A stretch of DNA of 64,000 nt from Vogesella oryzae (GCF_902829295.1 NZ_CADEPL010000020.1:62001-126000), one strand, 5' to 3'. Numbered from the stretch's first letter, positions 26,771 to 36,878 are shown. Numbers and translations: made by a program. Notes: generated by a model from the letters alone, not told the origin.

Positions 26771-29620
26771 TCAGCTGTTGGAAGGCAGCACCTGCTCTTT
26801 ACCGCTACTCGTGCCGGCCTGATGGTTATGCAGCCAGCTTTCCAGTTGCGCCACCGGCATCGGCTTGGCGAACAGGAAACCCTGCACTTCATCGCAATGC
26901 AGCCGGCGCAGCATGTCCAGCTGCGCCTCGGTCTCCACCCCTTCGGCAATGGTGACAAAGCCCAGCGAGCGGGCAAGGCTGACAATTGCGCGCACGATGG
27001 CGATGCCACGCCCCTGCTCCAGATCCTGCACAAAACTGCGGTCGATTTTCAGGCGGTCCACCGGGAAGCGGCGCAGATAGTTAAGCGACGAGTAACCGGT
27101 ACCAAAGTCGTCAATGGCTAGGCGCACCCCTAGTTCATGCAGCCGCTGCATCAGCCCCAGCGCATCTTCCGGATCCTCCAGCACCACAGACTCGGTCAGT
27201 TCCAACTCCAGGCACTCAGCCGGCAGCGCCGCTTCGTGCAGCAGACCGGCTACCTGTTCCACCAGCTGCGGCTGACGGAACTGCAGGGCCGAAAGATTGA
27301 CGGCGACCGAGGGCATATTGATGCCACGATCCCGCCAAGTACACATCTGCGCCACTGCCTCCTTCATCACCCAGGAACCGATCGGCACAATCAGCCCGCT
27401 CTCTTCTGCCAGTGGCACGAACTCGGCCGGCGACACCAGCCCCAGCTCCGGATGCCGCCAGCGCACCAGTGCCTCCACTCCCACCAGTCGTCCCTGCAGA
27501 TCGCATTGCGGCTGATAGAACAATATCAACTCGCCCCGCTCCAGCGCACGGCGCAATTCCGACTCCAGCTTCAGGCGCGACGCCGAACGCTGCTGCATCT
27601 GCAGGGTAAAGAAGCGGAAGGTGCTGCGTCCTTCGGCTTTGGCGCGGTACATGGCCGCATCGGCAGCACGCAACAGATCGTCCAGTGTGCTGCCATCTAC
27701 CGGCGCCATGGCAATACCGATGGACGGCGTAATGACCAGCTCGTAACCGCCAAGGTGATAAGGTGCCGACAGCACCTGAATGATGTTTTCGGCCAGATGG
27801 CCGGCGGCGGACTCGTCGGTTTCCGGCAGCAGGATAATGAACTCGTCCCCTCCCAGCCGCGTCAGCGTGTCCTTTTCCTGCAGCAGCAGTGGCAATCTGC
27901 GGCCAACCTCCACCAGCAACTGGTCACCGATGCTGTGGCCCAGGGTGTCGTTGATGTTCTTGAAGCGATCCAGGTCGATGAACATCAGAGCCAACGGCGT
28001 CTTGTCATGCCGCGACAGTGACAGCGCCTGCTTGGCGTGATCCTGCAACAGCGCGCGGTTAGGCAGACCGGTCAGGCTGTCAAAATAGGCCAGCCGCCGG
28101 ATGTATTGCTCGGCCTCTTTCTGGCTGCTGATATCGCTGAACACGCTGATGTAATGGGAAATCTCGCCATCTTCGCCGTGGACCGCAGAGATCGACTGCC
28201 ACTCCGGAAATATCTCGCCATTCTTGCGCCGGTTCCAGATTTCGCCCTGCCAATACCCGTGCTTGCCGATCTCCTCCCACATGCGGTGATAGAAGCCGGC
28301 ATCATGGCGTCCGGACGACAAGATACTGGGCGTGCGACCAACCAGGTCCTCCGGTTCGTAACCGGTAATACGGCTGAAGGCCTTGTTGACCAGCAGGATG
28401 CTGTGAAAACTGTCGGTCACCAGAATCCCGTTGTGGGCAGCGGCAAACACCTGCCCCCACAACTGCAGCTCGTCTTCGGCATGCTTGCGGGTCGTGATGT
28501 CGTGCGACAGCACGATGCAGCTCTCGCGCCCGTCCAGCGTCTCTTTGCGGGCGGCGGACAATTCGAACCAGCGTGCCTCGCAATTGATATACAGACAGAT
28601 GCGCCGCCCGCGCGACACCCCCTGCTTCATCGCTTCGGTAATAGCCTGACATACCGTGTCTGCCGCATCGAGCGGCATGACCTGGTGTACCAGATTGCCC
28701 AGCAGCTGTTCGCGCTCGGCCACCAGACCATCCTTGGCCGAATTGGACCACACCTGCAGATAGCGACCTTCCGGCGTCAATTCGAACAGCAGGTCCGGAA
28801 TCGCCAGCAACAGCGCCTCTCGCTCCTGTACCAGCTGGGTGGCAGCCTGCTTTTGCGATTCCAGCAGCGCCAGGGAGTCTTGCAGGTGCTGCTGCATAGC
28901 ATTAAAGCCGCGCAGCAGCGCTCGCACCTCCTGCGCGCCGGTCTCCGGCAGCGGCTGCAGCGTGCCATCCTGGGCGTACTGCAGGGTTGCCTGCCGCAGC
29001 ACCTCCAGCGGGCCGACCACATAACGCTGCACCAGCCAGCTCAACAGCGTTATCAGTACCAGCAGCATGACCGCCGGCAAAATGAAAACCTGCAGTACCT
29101 GCCAGCGTACCAGCTGTACTGCGGCGCTCAGGTCGTAACGGATCAACACAATGCCGCGCTGCGGACTGCGCACTACATCGCGCTCCTGCCGCATGTAGGA
29201 AACCCCGACCAGCACGCTGTTGTGCTCACGATCGATCAACGCGCTGCCCAGGCGGCTGTTACGCAACGCTGCCAGCAGTGCGGAATCCAGCCATGGCTGC
29301 GGCTCCAGCTTCTCGCCCAGCTGCTGGCGGTCCAGCGAGTAACGCACAATGTCCTGGGCGTCGATTACCAGCACCTGGCTGATACGCGGATCGGTCGCCA
29401 GCATCGACAGTTCCTGGCTGACGGCATCGTTGTAATGCGAACCGTCGCCCAGCAGATGCTGGCTCAGGCGGAACACATTCTGCAGCCCGTCACGGCGCGC
29501 ATCTGCAAACTCGGCGTCGGTCCGGCCGTGAACCCCGAGCCAATAGGCCCCGCCCAGAGTAAACAGCACCATGGCGACCACTACCAGCACCAGCTGGTTT
29601 TTGAGCGACCGGACGCGCAT
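26771..29620 (-). CDS. Membrane PAS-GGDEF-EAL c-di-GMP enzyme
   Basis: 949 residues. TM1 (about 8-28), periplasmic sensor domain, TM2 (about 170-195), HAMP, two PAS domains (about 265-510, the second ending in SDISSQKEAEQ), GGDEF and EAL. The cyclase motif is intact (RLGGDEFI), and so are EAL residues (VEALVRWRHP, NLSALQF, LELELTES, DDFGTGYSSL, EVQGFLFAKP). Both activities are therefore possible. ATG 29620 overlaps the stop of the upstream binding-protein gene (TGATG), so the two are co-translated and the lipoprotein is a likely sensory partner (inference). Confidence 0.92.
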   Translation of the reverse strand: MRVRSLKNQLVLVVVAMVLFTLGGAYWLGVHGRTDAEFADARRDGLQNVFRLSQHLLGDGSHYNDAVSQELSMLATDPRISQVLVIDAQDIVRYSLDRQQLGEKLEPQPWLDSALLAALRNSRLGSALIDREHNSVLVGVSYMRQERDVVRSPQRGIVLIRYDLSAAVQLVRWQVLQVFILPAVMLLVLITLLSWLVQRYVVGPLEVLRQATLQYAQDGTLQPLPETGAQEVRALLRGFNAMQQHLQDSLALLESQKQAATQLVQEREALLLAIPDLLFELTPEGRYLQVWSNSAKDGLVAEREQLLGNLVHQVMPLDAADTVCQAITEAMKQGVSRGRRICLYINCEARWFELSAARKETLDGRESCIVLSHDITTRKHAEDELQLWGQVFAAAHNGILVTDSFHSILLVNKAFSRITGYEPEDLVGRTPSILSSGRHDAGFYHRMWEEIGKHGYWQGEIWNRRKNGEIFPEWQSISAVHGEDGEISHYISVFSDISSQKEAEQYIRRLAYFDSLTGLPNRALLQDHAKQALSLSRHDKTPLALMFIDLDRFKNINDTLGHSIGDQLLVEVGRRLPLLLQEKDTLTRLGGDEFIILLPETDESAAGHLAENIIQVLSAPYHLGGYELVITPSIGIAMAPVDGSTLDDLLRAADAAMYRAKAEGRSTFRFFTLQMQQRSASRLKLESELRRALERGELILFYQPQCDLQGRLVGVEALVRWRHPELGLVSPAEFVPLAEESGLIVPIGSWVMKEAVAQMCTWRDRGINMPSVAVNLSALQFRQPQLVEQVAGLLHEAALPAECLELELTESVVLEDPEDALGLMQRLHELGVRLAIDDFGTGYSSLNYLRRFPVDRLKIDRSFVQDLEQGRGIAIVRAIVSLARSLGFVTIAEGVETEAQLDMLRRLHCDEVQGFLFAKPMPVAQLESWLHNHQAGTSSGKEQVLPSNS

Positions 29621-30606
29621 CAACGATTCCCCCGCAAGACTTCCGGCAGTAGCAGATCATCCAGCGACAGCGGCGTACGCAGCAATCCGGCAGACTGCAT
29701 CACTGCCATCAGCGCGTTGGCCGATTGCAGCAAGCGGGGAGACTGGCCATCGAACCAGCTCAGATTCTCCTGCCGGTCAGGAAAATTCATCCCCCAGAAA
29801 TAAGAGGCGACATCCTTGCCACGCTCGCCCAGTAGCATGGCAAGTCCGGCCAGTGTCTGCCGGTCCTGCTGGCCGAAATCGGTCAGCACCCGGAAATGCC
29901 CATCCAACAGCCGCCGCAAGTTATCCATCTGGACCGGCGCCACATCGCTGCGCACCGCCAGCACATCCACGATGCGGCCAGGAATCGCCACACTGGAGAA
30001 CAGCAAGTGGGCACCCGCGGCCAGCAGCCGCTTGGCAAACGGCTCCATGGTGACCAGCGCATCGACCTTGCCGCTGCGGAATGCCTGTTCGTGCTGATCC
30101 AGCAACAGCGGCACGATGGTGACATCCGATGGCAACAGGTGGGCCTTGCCCAATACCGCATCCAGCATGACGGCGCCAACCGCACTCTGCTCCACCCCGA
30201 TGCGCTTGCCAGCCAACTGCCCAAGCTCGGTGATCGAATCCTGCGCCAGCAGCACATCGGCACCGGCCGAGACATCCAGCACCGCCACAACCTGTAACGA
30301 CACCCCTTCGGCACGCAGCGCCAGCACTTCATCCAGCGTCAGGCAGCCCGCCTCCAGCTCGCCACTGGCCAGCCCCTGCATCACCAGGGTGGATGACGGG
30401 AAGCGGATGACCCGAATCTGCCCGTCGCGATAAAGCCCGGACTCTGCCGCCCATTCGATCAGCAGATAACCGGGCCAGCCGTTGCTTCCGACCCGCAACA
30501 GCGGCAAAGGTCGACTGCAGCCGGCCAGTCCGGCGGCCAACATGGTGGCGGCCATGACACGCAGGCAATCGCGGCGGGCAAACAGGCAAGGGGCGAGAGT
30601 GGGCAT
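29620..30606 (-). CDS. Substrate-binding lipoprotein (NMT1/SsuA-like)
   Basis: 328 residues from ATG 30606. The leader has a twin-arginine-like RRDCLRV and a lipobox LAAGLAGC, so it is probably a lipoprotein facing the periplasm. The fold is of the nitrate/sulfonate/thiamine-precursor binding family (GSNGWPGYLLIEWAAESGLY, GKRIGVEQSAVGAVML, ALVTMEPFAKRLL). No ABC permease or ATPase follows; its only partner is the overlapping GGDEF-EAL gene, which suggests ligand sensing rather than uptake. Confidence 0.85.
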   Translation of the reverse strand: MPTLAPCLFARRDCLRVMAATMLAAGLAGCSRPLPLLRVGSNGWPGYLLIEWAAESGLYRDGQIRVIRFPSSTLVMQGLASGELEAGCLTLDEVLALRAEGVSLQVVAVLDVSAGADVLLAQDSITELGQLAGKRIGVEQSAVGAVMLDAVLGKAHLLPSDVTIVPLLLDQHEQAFRSGKVDALVTMEPFAKRLLAAGAHLLFSSVAIPGRIVDVLAVRSDVAPVQMDNLRRLLDGHFRVLTDFGQQDRQTLAGLAMLLGERGKDVASYFWGMNFPDRQENLSWFDGQSPRLLQSANALMAVMQSAGLLRTPLSLDDLLLPEVLRGNR

Positions 30607-30787
30607 CCGTTTTAGCGAGTGAGAATTCAACAATGGATACTGGGCAGTATCCAACAAATTTATTAGCAAAGCTAAATATCAGCGCCAGCGGTGATGACCG
30701 TTGCCGCGGCATGCCGCGCAGACAACCCGGCACAGCTCATCCCCCTGCAACGCTAACGGCCATTGCTGGCATGGCGGCCGTCGGGGG

Positions 30788-31906
30788 CTAGTCCAACCGG
30801 CCCAGCAACCAGCGACGCAGCGTGTCGTCGGCTTGCAGCAGCGCCTCTCCGGCCAGGGTGGCAATGCCCTGCCCCTTGGCACGGCTGTATTCGCTGACGG
30901 TCGGCGGATACAGGCTGACCAGCATGGCCTGGGCATCCAGCCCTCCCAGCCGCGCCGCACTATCCAGCTTGAACAGGTTGTCCAGCCCGATGCCATGCTG
31001 CCCGAGGCTGGCAGGCGCGGTGGTCTTGCACTCCACCAGGAACAGCTGGTTATTGCACAGGATGGCCACGTCGTACTCGTTCTCCACCCCGCGGTGGCTA
31101 ACCTTCACCCCGACTGCGGCATCGCTCACCGGCAGATGCGGCGCCATGCGTGCCACCAGTGACAGCAGCCAGATTTCCAGCCAGCCACCAGACAGGAACA
31201 GCCGTGCCGGCGCATCGTTGCAACGCAGATGGCCGATATTGTCGAACATCACCATGCCGCTTTGCTGCAACCAGTGGCGCAGAAAATGCTCGCTGCGCGG
31301 TAACAACCGCCGGCTGAACTGGCGGGCATCCAGCTCGTTGCACAAGCGGTTAAGCAGCGTCAATTCGTGCGGATGCGTGGCAGCCCGGGCGGCAAGACCG
31401 GCGGCCAACGTTTCCAGCCGCAGATCGCGTTGCCACAGCCGGTAGCGCGTGCCGCGCAGGCGGCAGCCATACAACGCAAAGTAATCTTCCAGCGCCAGGC
31501 CATCGGCGATATCGCTGCCGCTGCGTAGCGGCTGTTGCTCGCCACCGGACAACCAGATCAGCCGGTCTCGCCGGTGATCCAGCGCCATGACCGGCAGCTG
31601 CCGTTGCCGCGCCAGTTCAAACGCCAGCGCAGCCTGTACCGGCGAGGCGGCGCTCAGGTTCAGGCACAGCGGACCATGCAACAGTTCGGACAGGCGCTGC
31701 CGCAGTGCCAATGGCTGGTTGTCCGGCGGCACGGTCACCACCTCCACCGGCAGCTGCTGGCTGCGGCACACGCCGGCAATGTCGTATGCCAGCCCCAGCT
31801 CGGTCTCCTGGCACAGCAAACTGACGCGTGTTACGGCAAAGCGCCGGTCCAGCGCCGGCGTAATGATGTCGGTGACCACACGGTCGACAAAAGCAAACAG
31901 GTGCAC
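30788..31906 (-). CDS. DUF1887 protein: CARF-like domain plus PD-(D/E)XK nuclease
   Basis: 372 residues from a GTG start (31906) with GGAG eight bases upstream. The architecture matches DUF1887, the family of Card1/Can2-type effectors: N-terminal Rossmann CARF-like part (about 1-125) and C-terminal nuclease with E244 (GGWLEIW), D279 (NEYDV) and E292-C-K294 (VECKTT). The nucleotide-binding signature usual in CARF proteins is replaced by NLSAASPVQAA, so ligand binding may differ. No CRISPR array or cas gene is within the window. It is divergent from cobQ. The frame open upstream of the start is only the antisense of cobQ. Confidence 0.8.
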   Translation of the reverse strand: MHLFAFVDRVVTDIITPALDRRFAVTRVSLLCQETELGLAYDIAGVCRSQQLPVEVVTVPPDNQPLALRQRLSELLHGPLCLNLSAASPVQAALAFELARQRQLPVMALDHRRDRLIWLSGGEQQPLRSGSDIADGLALEDYFALYGCRLRGTRYRLWQRDLRLETLAAGLAARAATHPHELTLLNRLCNELDARQFSRRLLPRSEHFLRHWLQQSGMVMFDNIGHLRCNDAPARLFLSGGWLEIWLLSLVARMAPHLPVSDAAVGVKVSHRGVENEYDVAILCNNQLFLVECKTTAPASLGQHGIGLDNLFKLDSAARLGGLDAQAMLVSLYPPTVSEYSRAKGQGIATLAGEALLQADDTLRRWLLGRLD

Positions 31907-32014
31907 AGCGTCTTCTCCATAGTTGGCCGCATTGTAAATGCACGCTGCAGTGCCTGCTGCCCCGTCAGACAGCCATGCTGCTAGAATCGCGCTCCCCCCA
32001 CACTGGATTTCCCG

Positions 32015-33487
32015 ATGCCCGCCTCCACTCCCGCCCGTTGGCCGTGGCCGACGCTGATGGTGCAAGGCTGCACTTCCGATGCCGGCAAAAGCACCGTGGT
32101 GGCCGCCTTGTGCCGGCTGCTGGCCCGCCGCGGACTGCGCGTGGCACCGTTCAAGCCGCAGAACATGGCGCTGAACAGTGCGGTAACCAGCGATGGCGGC
32201 GAGATCGGCCGGGCGCAGGCATTGCAGGCACTGGCAGCCGGCGTCGCGCCGCACAGCGACATGAACCCGGTGCTGCTCAAACCCAGCTCGGATACCGGTG
32301 CGCAAGTCATCATCCAGGGCCGGGTGCGCAGCGACATGAATGCCCGCGACTATCACCACTACAAGAGCACGGCGATGCAGGCGGTGCAGGAGTCCTACCG
32401 GCGCCTGCAGCACGGCTACGACGCGGTGATGGTGGAAGGCGCCGGCAGTCCGGCGGAAATCAACCTGCGCGATCGCGACATTGCCAATATGGGCTTTGCC
32501 GAGGCGGTGGACTGTCCGGTCATTCTGGTGGCGGACATTGATCGTGGCGGCGTGTTCGCCCATTTGACCGGCACGCTGGACTGCCTGTCCGCCAGCGAGC
32601 GGCAACGCATTGTCGGCTTCGTGATCAACCGGTTTCGCGGCGACATCAGCCTGCTGCAAGGCGGACTGGACTGGCTGGAAGCCAAGACCGGCAAGCCGGT
32701 GCTGGCGGTGCTGCCCTATCTGCACGGCCTGCAACTGGATGCCGAAGACAGCATCCAGCAACAGCAACAACGCGGCAGTTTCGACATCGTGGTACCGGTG
32801 CTGCCGCGCATCAGCAACCATACCGATTTCGATGCCCTGCGCGCCCATCCGCAAGTAAACCTGCATTTTGTCGGGCCGGATGCACCCAGGCCGCCGGCGG
32901 ATCTGGTCATCTTGCCGGGCAGCAAAAGCACCCGTGCCGACCTGGCATTCCTGCAGCAGCAAGGTTGGCCGCAATACCTGCATCGCCATCTCCGTTATGG
33001 CGGCAAGCTGCTGGGCATCTGCGGCGGCTACCAGATGCTGGGGCGCCGGATTGACGACCCGCTGGGCGTGGAAGGCAGCGCCGGCAGCAGCGCCGGACTT
33101 GGCCTGCTGGACATCGACACCACCCTGGCCGCCAGCAAGACGCTACGCCAGCGGCACGGGCAATGCGCCTTTGCCAGCGCCGCGGTCAGCGGCTACGAAA
33201 TCCGCATGGGAGTCAGCCAGGGGCCGGATTGTGCACGGCCGGCATTCTTGCTTGACGAAGGCAGCGATGGCGCCTGCAGCGACGATGGCCAGATCATGGG
33301 CAGCTATCTGCATGGTCTGTTCGACCATCCGCAAGCCGGCGCGGCGCTATTGCGCTGGGCCGGGCTGGACAATGCCCGGAGCGTAGACCTGGCGGCCTTG
33401 CGTGAAGCCAGCATCGAACGACTGGCCGATGCCTGCGAACCGCTTTACCAGCGACTGGTCACCCTGCGACCAAGCTTGTCAGCCTAA
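32015..33487 (+). CDS. cobQ: Cobyric acid synthase
   Basis: Amidates four side chains of adenosylcobyrinic a,c-diamide using glutamine and ATP, late in cobalamin synthesis. 490 residues: N-terminal dethiobiotin-synthetase-like ATPase ([12 protein letters not shown]-loop, [25 protein letters not shown]) and C-terminal class I glutamine amidotransferase with nucleophile Cys in [12 protein letters not shown] and the partner His in [10 protein letters not shown]. It is the only cobalamin gene in the window. Confidence 0.97.
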   Translation: MPASTPARWPWPTLMVQGCTSDAGKSTVVAALCRLLARRGLRVAPFKPQNMALNSAVTSDGGEIGRAQALQALAAGVAPHSDMNPVLLKPSSDTGAQVIIQGRVRSDMNARDYHHYKSTAMQAVQESYRRLQHGYDAVMVEGAGSPAEINLRDRDIANMGFAEAVDCPVILVADIDRGGVFAHLTGTLDCLSASERQRIVGFVINRFRGDISLLQGGLDWLEAKTGKPVLAVLPYLHGLQLDAEDSIQQQQQRGSFDIVVPVLPRISNHTDFDALRAHPQVNLHFVGPDAPRPPADLVILPGSKSTRADLAFLQQQGWPQYLHRHLRYGGKLLGICGGYQMLGRRIDDPLGVEGSAGSSAGLGLLDIDTTLAASKTLRQRHGQCAFASAAVSGYEIRMGVSQGPDCARPAFLLDEGSDGACSDDGQIMGSYLHGLFDHPQAGAALLRWAGLDNARSVDLAALREASIERLADACEPLYQRLVTLRPSLSA

Positions 33488-33500
33488 CAATACCGCCTGC

Positions 33501-33521
33501 GCATTTTGTCCGACAAAATGC
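33501..33521. repeat. 21-bp palindrome after cobQ
   Basis: GCATTTTGTC-C-GACAAAATGC: perfect 10-bp arms around a single base, 14 bases past the cobQ stop at the edge of a 269-bp AT-rich gap. There is no T run; it could be an operator or a hairpin at the mRNA end. The rest of the gap up to 33756 is AT-rich with no feature recognised. Confidence 0.5.
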
Positions 33522-33756
33522 ACAGCGTTGTAAAAACAACAAAAACTTATTAAAACCTGGCCTGACAATGCCCGTTGTATATCAAACAATAGAAACAGCA
33601 GCTTGCAAACAATATCAATGGCATATTTGTGTAAATAAAAATAGCTCAAATGCAAAACATGTAATCAAATCAAATATCCGGAATACTCCGCTTGTCGCCC
33701 GTAAACAGCCTGCCTAGACTGGCTCACTGATTTTGCCTATCGCCCAGATTGTCGCC

Positions 33757-34560
33757 ATGCCGCTTGCCCGAACGCTTGCCACTACCGCCCTGTTGCTGAC
33801 CGCCAGCCTGCCCTGGAGCATGGCCGTTGCCGGCGGTACGCCTTGCACGCAGCTGATCGCATCCGGCAACCCGGAATACCCGCCGTACCTGTGGGTAGAC
33901 GCCGACGACGGCAAGCATCTGGAAGGCGCCGCCGCCGACCTGATGCAGTTGCTGTCACGCGAGATCGGCATCCCGATTACCGTGAACTACGTCGGCCCGT
34001 GGGCACGGGTACAGAAATCGGTGCAGGATGGCAGGGTCGATCTGATTGCCGGCGCGTTCTATACCCAGCCGCGTCGCCAGTACATGAGCTACATCCAGAC
34101 GCCGATGACCATGACCCGCACCGCGATCTGGATGCGCGACAGCAAACCGGTCAATTACAGCCGCTGGCTGGACTTGGTCGGCTATCGCGGCGTCACCGTG
34201 GTGAACAACAGTTTTGGCGAGGAATTCGACCGCTTTGCCGAACACAGCCTCAACATCGAAACCGTCGGTAGCGTGGAAAACGCCTTGCGCATGCTCAGCC
34301 TGGGACGTGCCGACTACCTGATCTACGAAGACGAACCGGCGAATGCCTATGCCCGCCGTCTGGGCATGCGAAATCTGAAGAGCGCCAGCGGCACCATCAC
34401 CCGCGAGCCGCTGTACCTGACGCTTGGCCACCAGTCCTCCTGCTACAGTGATCAGCTCTACCAGCGACTCAACAAGGCACTGAAAAAATTGGTCGACTCT
34501 AAAGTCATGGATCAGCTGCTGGAAAAAAACCTGCAGCGCTGGCAGGAACAAGGCCGCTAG
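33757..34560 (+). CDS. Periplasmic amino-acid-type binding protein (SBP_bac_3)
   Basis: 267 residues with a signal peptide (MPLARTLATTALLLTASLPWSMAVAGG). The family is extracellular solute-binding type 3: PEYPPYLWVDADDGKHLEGAAADLMQLL at the start, then DLIAGAFYTQPRRQYMSYIQTP and the hinge segment FGEEFDRFAEH. A frame from TTG 33733 is possible, but ATG 33757 begins the signal peptide. No transporter partner is adjacent; it may be an orphan. Confidence 0.8.
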   Translation: MPLARTLATTALLLTASLPWSMAVAGGTPCTQLIASGNPEYPPYLWVDADDGKHLEGAAADLMQLLSREIGIPITVNYVGPWARVQKSVQDGRVDLIAGAFYTQPRRQYMSYIQTPMTMTRTAIWMRDSKPVNYSRWLDLVGYRGVTVVNNSFGEEFDRFAEHSLNIETVGSVENALRMLSLGRADYLIYEDEPANAYARRLGMRNLKSASGTITREPLYLTLGHQSSCYSDQLYQRLNKALKKLVDSKVMDQLLEKNLQRWQEQGR

Positions 34561-34579
34561 CGGCCGGCGGCCAACATAG

Positions 34580-34611
34580 AAAAAGCCCAACGCATACGTT
34601 GGGCTTTTTTT
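34580..34611. terminator. Bidirectional terminator between binding protein and nagZ
   Basis: AAAAAGCCCAACG and CGTTGGGCTTTTT pair around CATA; T run on both strands. A copy of the GCGGCCAAC motif lies immediately before it at about 34568. Confidence 0.93.
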
Positions 34612-34624
34612 CGCGTAGAGAGCC

Positions 34625-35710
34625 TCAGTAAGCCTCGCCGACAATCGGTCCTTGCAGTGTCTCGCGCGGCAGTCCCAGCTGCAGCACCGCCTGCTGCGCG
34701 GCGCGGAACGCCTCGCTGGCCAACAATGCCTGCCAGTCGGCCACCTCGCCCTGCCCGGCCATGCGTTGCAGCCGTGCGGCCAACTTGGGCTGTGCCGGCG
34801 GCGTCAGTCGCGCCAGCAGTTCGTCCGCCAGATCCGGACGGTTGCACACCAGTGCCATGTCACAGCCGGCCGCAAAGGCAAATTCGGCGCGCGCCACGAT
34901 GTCGCCGACACCGGCGGCGCCTTCCATGGTCAGGTCGTCGGAGAAGATGGCACCATCAAAACCCAGCTCAGCGCGCAGAATGTCCTGCAACCAGACGCGG
35001 GAGAAACCGGCCGGCTGCGGGTCTACCGCCGGATACACCACGTGCGCCGGCATTACCGATGCCATTCCTGCCGCCGCCAGCGCCGCAAACGGCTTGAGGT
35101 CGTCCTGTCGCAGCGCATCCAGGCTGCGCTCATCCACCGGAATCACGTGATGGCTGTCGCCCTCGACAAAGCCGTGCCCGGGGAAGTGCTTGCCGCAGCT
35201 GCCCATGCCGCCACGGGTCAGCCCACGCTGCAAGGCCACCGCCAGTGCCGACACCACCGCCGGGTCGCGATGGAAGCTGCGGTTGCCGATTACCGCGCAC
35301 TGTCCCCAGTCCAGATCCAGTACCGGGGTAAACGACAGGTCGATACCGCAGGCGCGCAACTCTGCGGCCAACACATAGCCGACGTTCTCGGTTGAGGCGC
35401 AGGCCGCAGCCTCGCCGTCGCTATCCCACAACTGGCCCAGTAACTGCATCGGCGGCAGGCGGGTGAAGCCATCGATAAAGCGTTGCACGCGGCCACCTTC
35501 GTGATCGACGGCAATCAGCAGTGCCGGGCTGCGCAGCGCACGGATTTCGGCAGTCAGCGCCTTGAGTTGCTCGATATTCTGGAAGTTGCGACGGAACAGG
35601 ATCACGCCGCCCACCAGCGGGTGGCATAGCCGCTGGCGCTCTTCATCCGTCAGGCGGAATCCGGCTACATCCGCCATTACCGGGCCGCGGGGCAGTTGCA
35701 TAGTCGTCAT
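34625..35710 (-). CDS. nagZ: Beta-N-acetylhexosaminidase (peptidoglycan recycling)
   Basis: Cytosolic glycoside hydrolase family 3 enzyme removing GlcNAc from anhydromuropeptides. 361 residues. GPVMADVAG start, DHEGGRVQRF, KHFPGHGFVEGDSHH (catalytic His loop) and FSDDLTMEGA with the nucleophile Asp. Two start ATGs, 35710 and 35701; the first is 8 bp past the acpS stop. It is the last gene of the lepA operon and ends at a strong terminator. Confidence 0.95.
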   Translation of the reverse strand: MTTMQLPRGPVMADVAGFRLTDEERQRLCHPLVGGVILFRRNFQNIEQLKALTAEIRALRSPALLIAVDHEGGRVQRFIDGFTRLPPMQLLGQLWDSDGEAAACASTENVGYVLAAELRACGIDLSFTPVLDLDWGQCAVIGNRSFHRDPAVVSALAVALQRGLTRGGMGSCGKHFPGHGFVEGDSHHVIPVDERSLDALRQDDLKPFAALAAAGMASVMPAHVVYPAVDPQPAGFSRVWLQDILRAELGFDGAIFSDDLTMEGAAGVGDIVARAEFAFAAGCDMALVCNRPDLADELLARLTPPAQPKLAARLQRMAGQGEVADWQALLASEAFRAAQQAVLQLGLPRETLQGPIVGEAY

Positions 35711-35717
35711 GTCTTGC

Positions 35718-36113
35718 TCACAGGTTGGCCGCACCGGCGGTTTCGCAGACCACGAACGCCAGCGCGTGTTGTTGTTCGTCGGAAATCGACAGATGCACAT
35801 TGCTGATGCCACGGCTGGCAAGAAACGCTTTCAGCGCATCGTCAAAGGCAAACATCGGCTTGCCCAGGGCATCGTGTGTGATGGCGATAGCCGTCAGTAG
35901 CACCGGCTCGCGGATGCCGGTGCCCAGCGCCTTGCCCAGCGCTTCCTTGGCGGCAAAACGCTTGGCGAGAAAGCGCGCCGGCTGCGCCGCGGCGGCCAAC
36001 TCCTCGCGCTCCGGGGCCGCCAGCAGGCGGCGGCCGATGTCCAGTCCCCAGCGTGCCAGCAAGCCTTCGAAGCGTTCGATCCGTGAGATGTCGGTGCCGA
36101 TGCCGTAAATCAT
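35718..36113 (-). CDS. acpS: Holo-[acyl-carrier-protein] synthase
   Basis: Transfers 4'-phosphopantetheine from CoA to apo-ACP. 131 residues: [14 protein letters not shown] with the magnesium-binding Asp, [17 protein letters not shown] core, and [15 protein letters not shown]. It lies 3 bp after pdxJ, the standard pdxJ-acpS pair. Its last codons (AANL) are made of a motif copy. Confidence 0.96.
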   Translation of the reverse strand: MIYGIGTDISRIERFEGLLARWGLDIGRRLLAAPEREELAAAAQPARFLAKRFAAKEALGKALGTGIREPVLLTAIAITHDALGKPMFAFDDALKAFLASRGISNVHLSISDEQQHALAFVVCETAGAANL

Positions 36114-36116
36114 CGT

Positions 36117-36851
36117 TTACAGACCCTGGCGGCCTTCGATCATCAAGGCCTTCATCTCGCGTACCGCATTGGCGAAACCGACCATCAGCGCATGGCTCAC
36201 CAGCGCGTGACCGATGTTCAGCTCGGCGATTTCCGCAATGGCGGCAATCGGCTTTACGTTGTGGTAGTTCAGGCCGTGACCGGCATTCACCACCATCCCC
36301 AGATGGGCAGCAAACACCGCAGCTTCGCGGATGCGTGCCAGCTCGGCAGCCTGCTCCTCGTGCTTGAAGTCGGCGTGGGCATAGGCCCCGGTGTGCAGTT
36401 CGATCACGCGGGCGCCGGCATCCCAGGCCGCCTGGATCTGCTCGATATCCGGATCGATGAAGATCGACACCCGCGTGCCGGCATCCGTCAGCTGGCGGGT
36501 GAATTCGCGCACCTGATCGAAGTAACGGATTACATCCAGGCCGCCTTCGGTGGTGACTTCTTCGCGCTTTTCCGGCACCAGGCAGACGTCTTCCGGCTTC
36601 ACCCGCAGCGCATTGGCCAGCATCTCGTCGGTCAGCGCCATTTCCAGGTTCATGCGCGTCTTGATGGTGGCGCGCATCGCGTCCACGTCGTGATCCTGGA
36701 TGTGGCGGCGGTCTTCGCGCAGATGCAGGGTAATCAGGTCGGCGCCGCTGGATTCGGCCACCAGTGCCGCTTCGATCGGACTGGGGAAACGGGTGCCGCG
36801 CGCCTGACGCAGGGTGGCGACGTGGTCGATGTTGACACCGAGCAGAATCAT
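36117..36851 (-). CDS. pdxJ: Pyridoxine 5'-phosphate synthase
   Basis: Condenses 3-hydroxy-1-aminoacetone phosphate with deoxyxylulose phosphate to make pyridoxine 5'-phosphate. 244-residue TIM barrel: [51 protein letters not shown], and [19 protein letters not shown] precedes ATG 36851. Between recO and acpS as usual. Confidence 0.97.
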   Translation of the reverse strand: MILLGVNIDHVATLRQARGTRFPSPIEAALVAESSGADLITLHLREDRRHIQDHDVDAMRATIKTRMNLEMALTDEMLANALRVKPEDVCLVPEKREEVTTEGGLDVIRYFDQVREFTRQLTDAGTRVSIFIDPDIEQIQAAWDAGARVIELHTGAYAHADFKHEEQAAELARIREAAVFAAHLGMVVNAGHGLNYHNVKPIAAIAEIAELNIGHALVSHALMVGFANAVREMKALMIEGRQGL

Positions 36852-36878
36852 GATGGGTCTCTCTCCGGCTGTCGCTGG

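Noticed and set aside
31907-32989. N-terminal extension of the DUF1887 gene to 733 residues
   Set aside because: The extra part is the exact antisense of cobQ; a GTG with GGAG at 31906 gives the normal family length.
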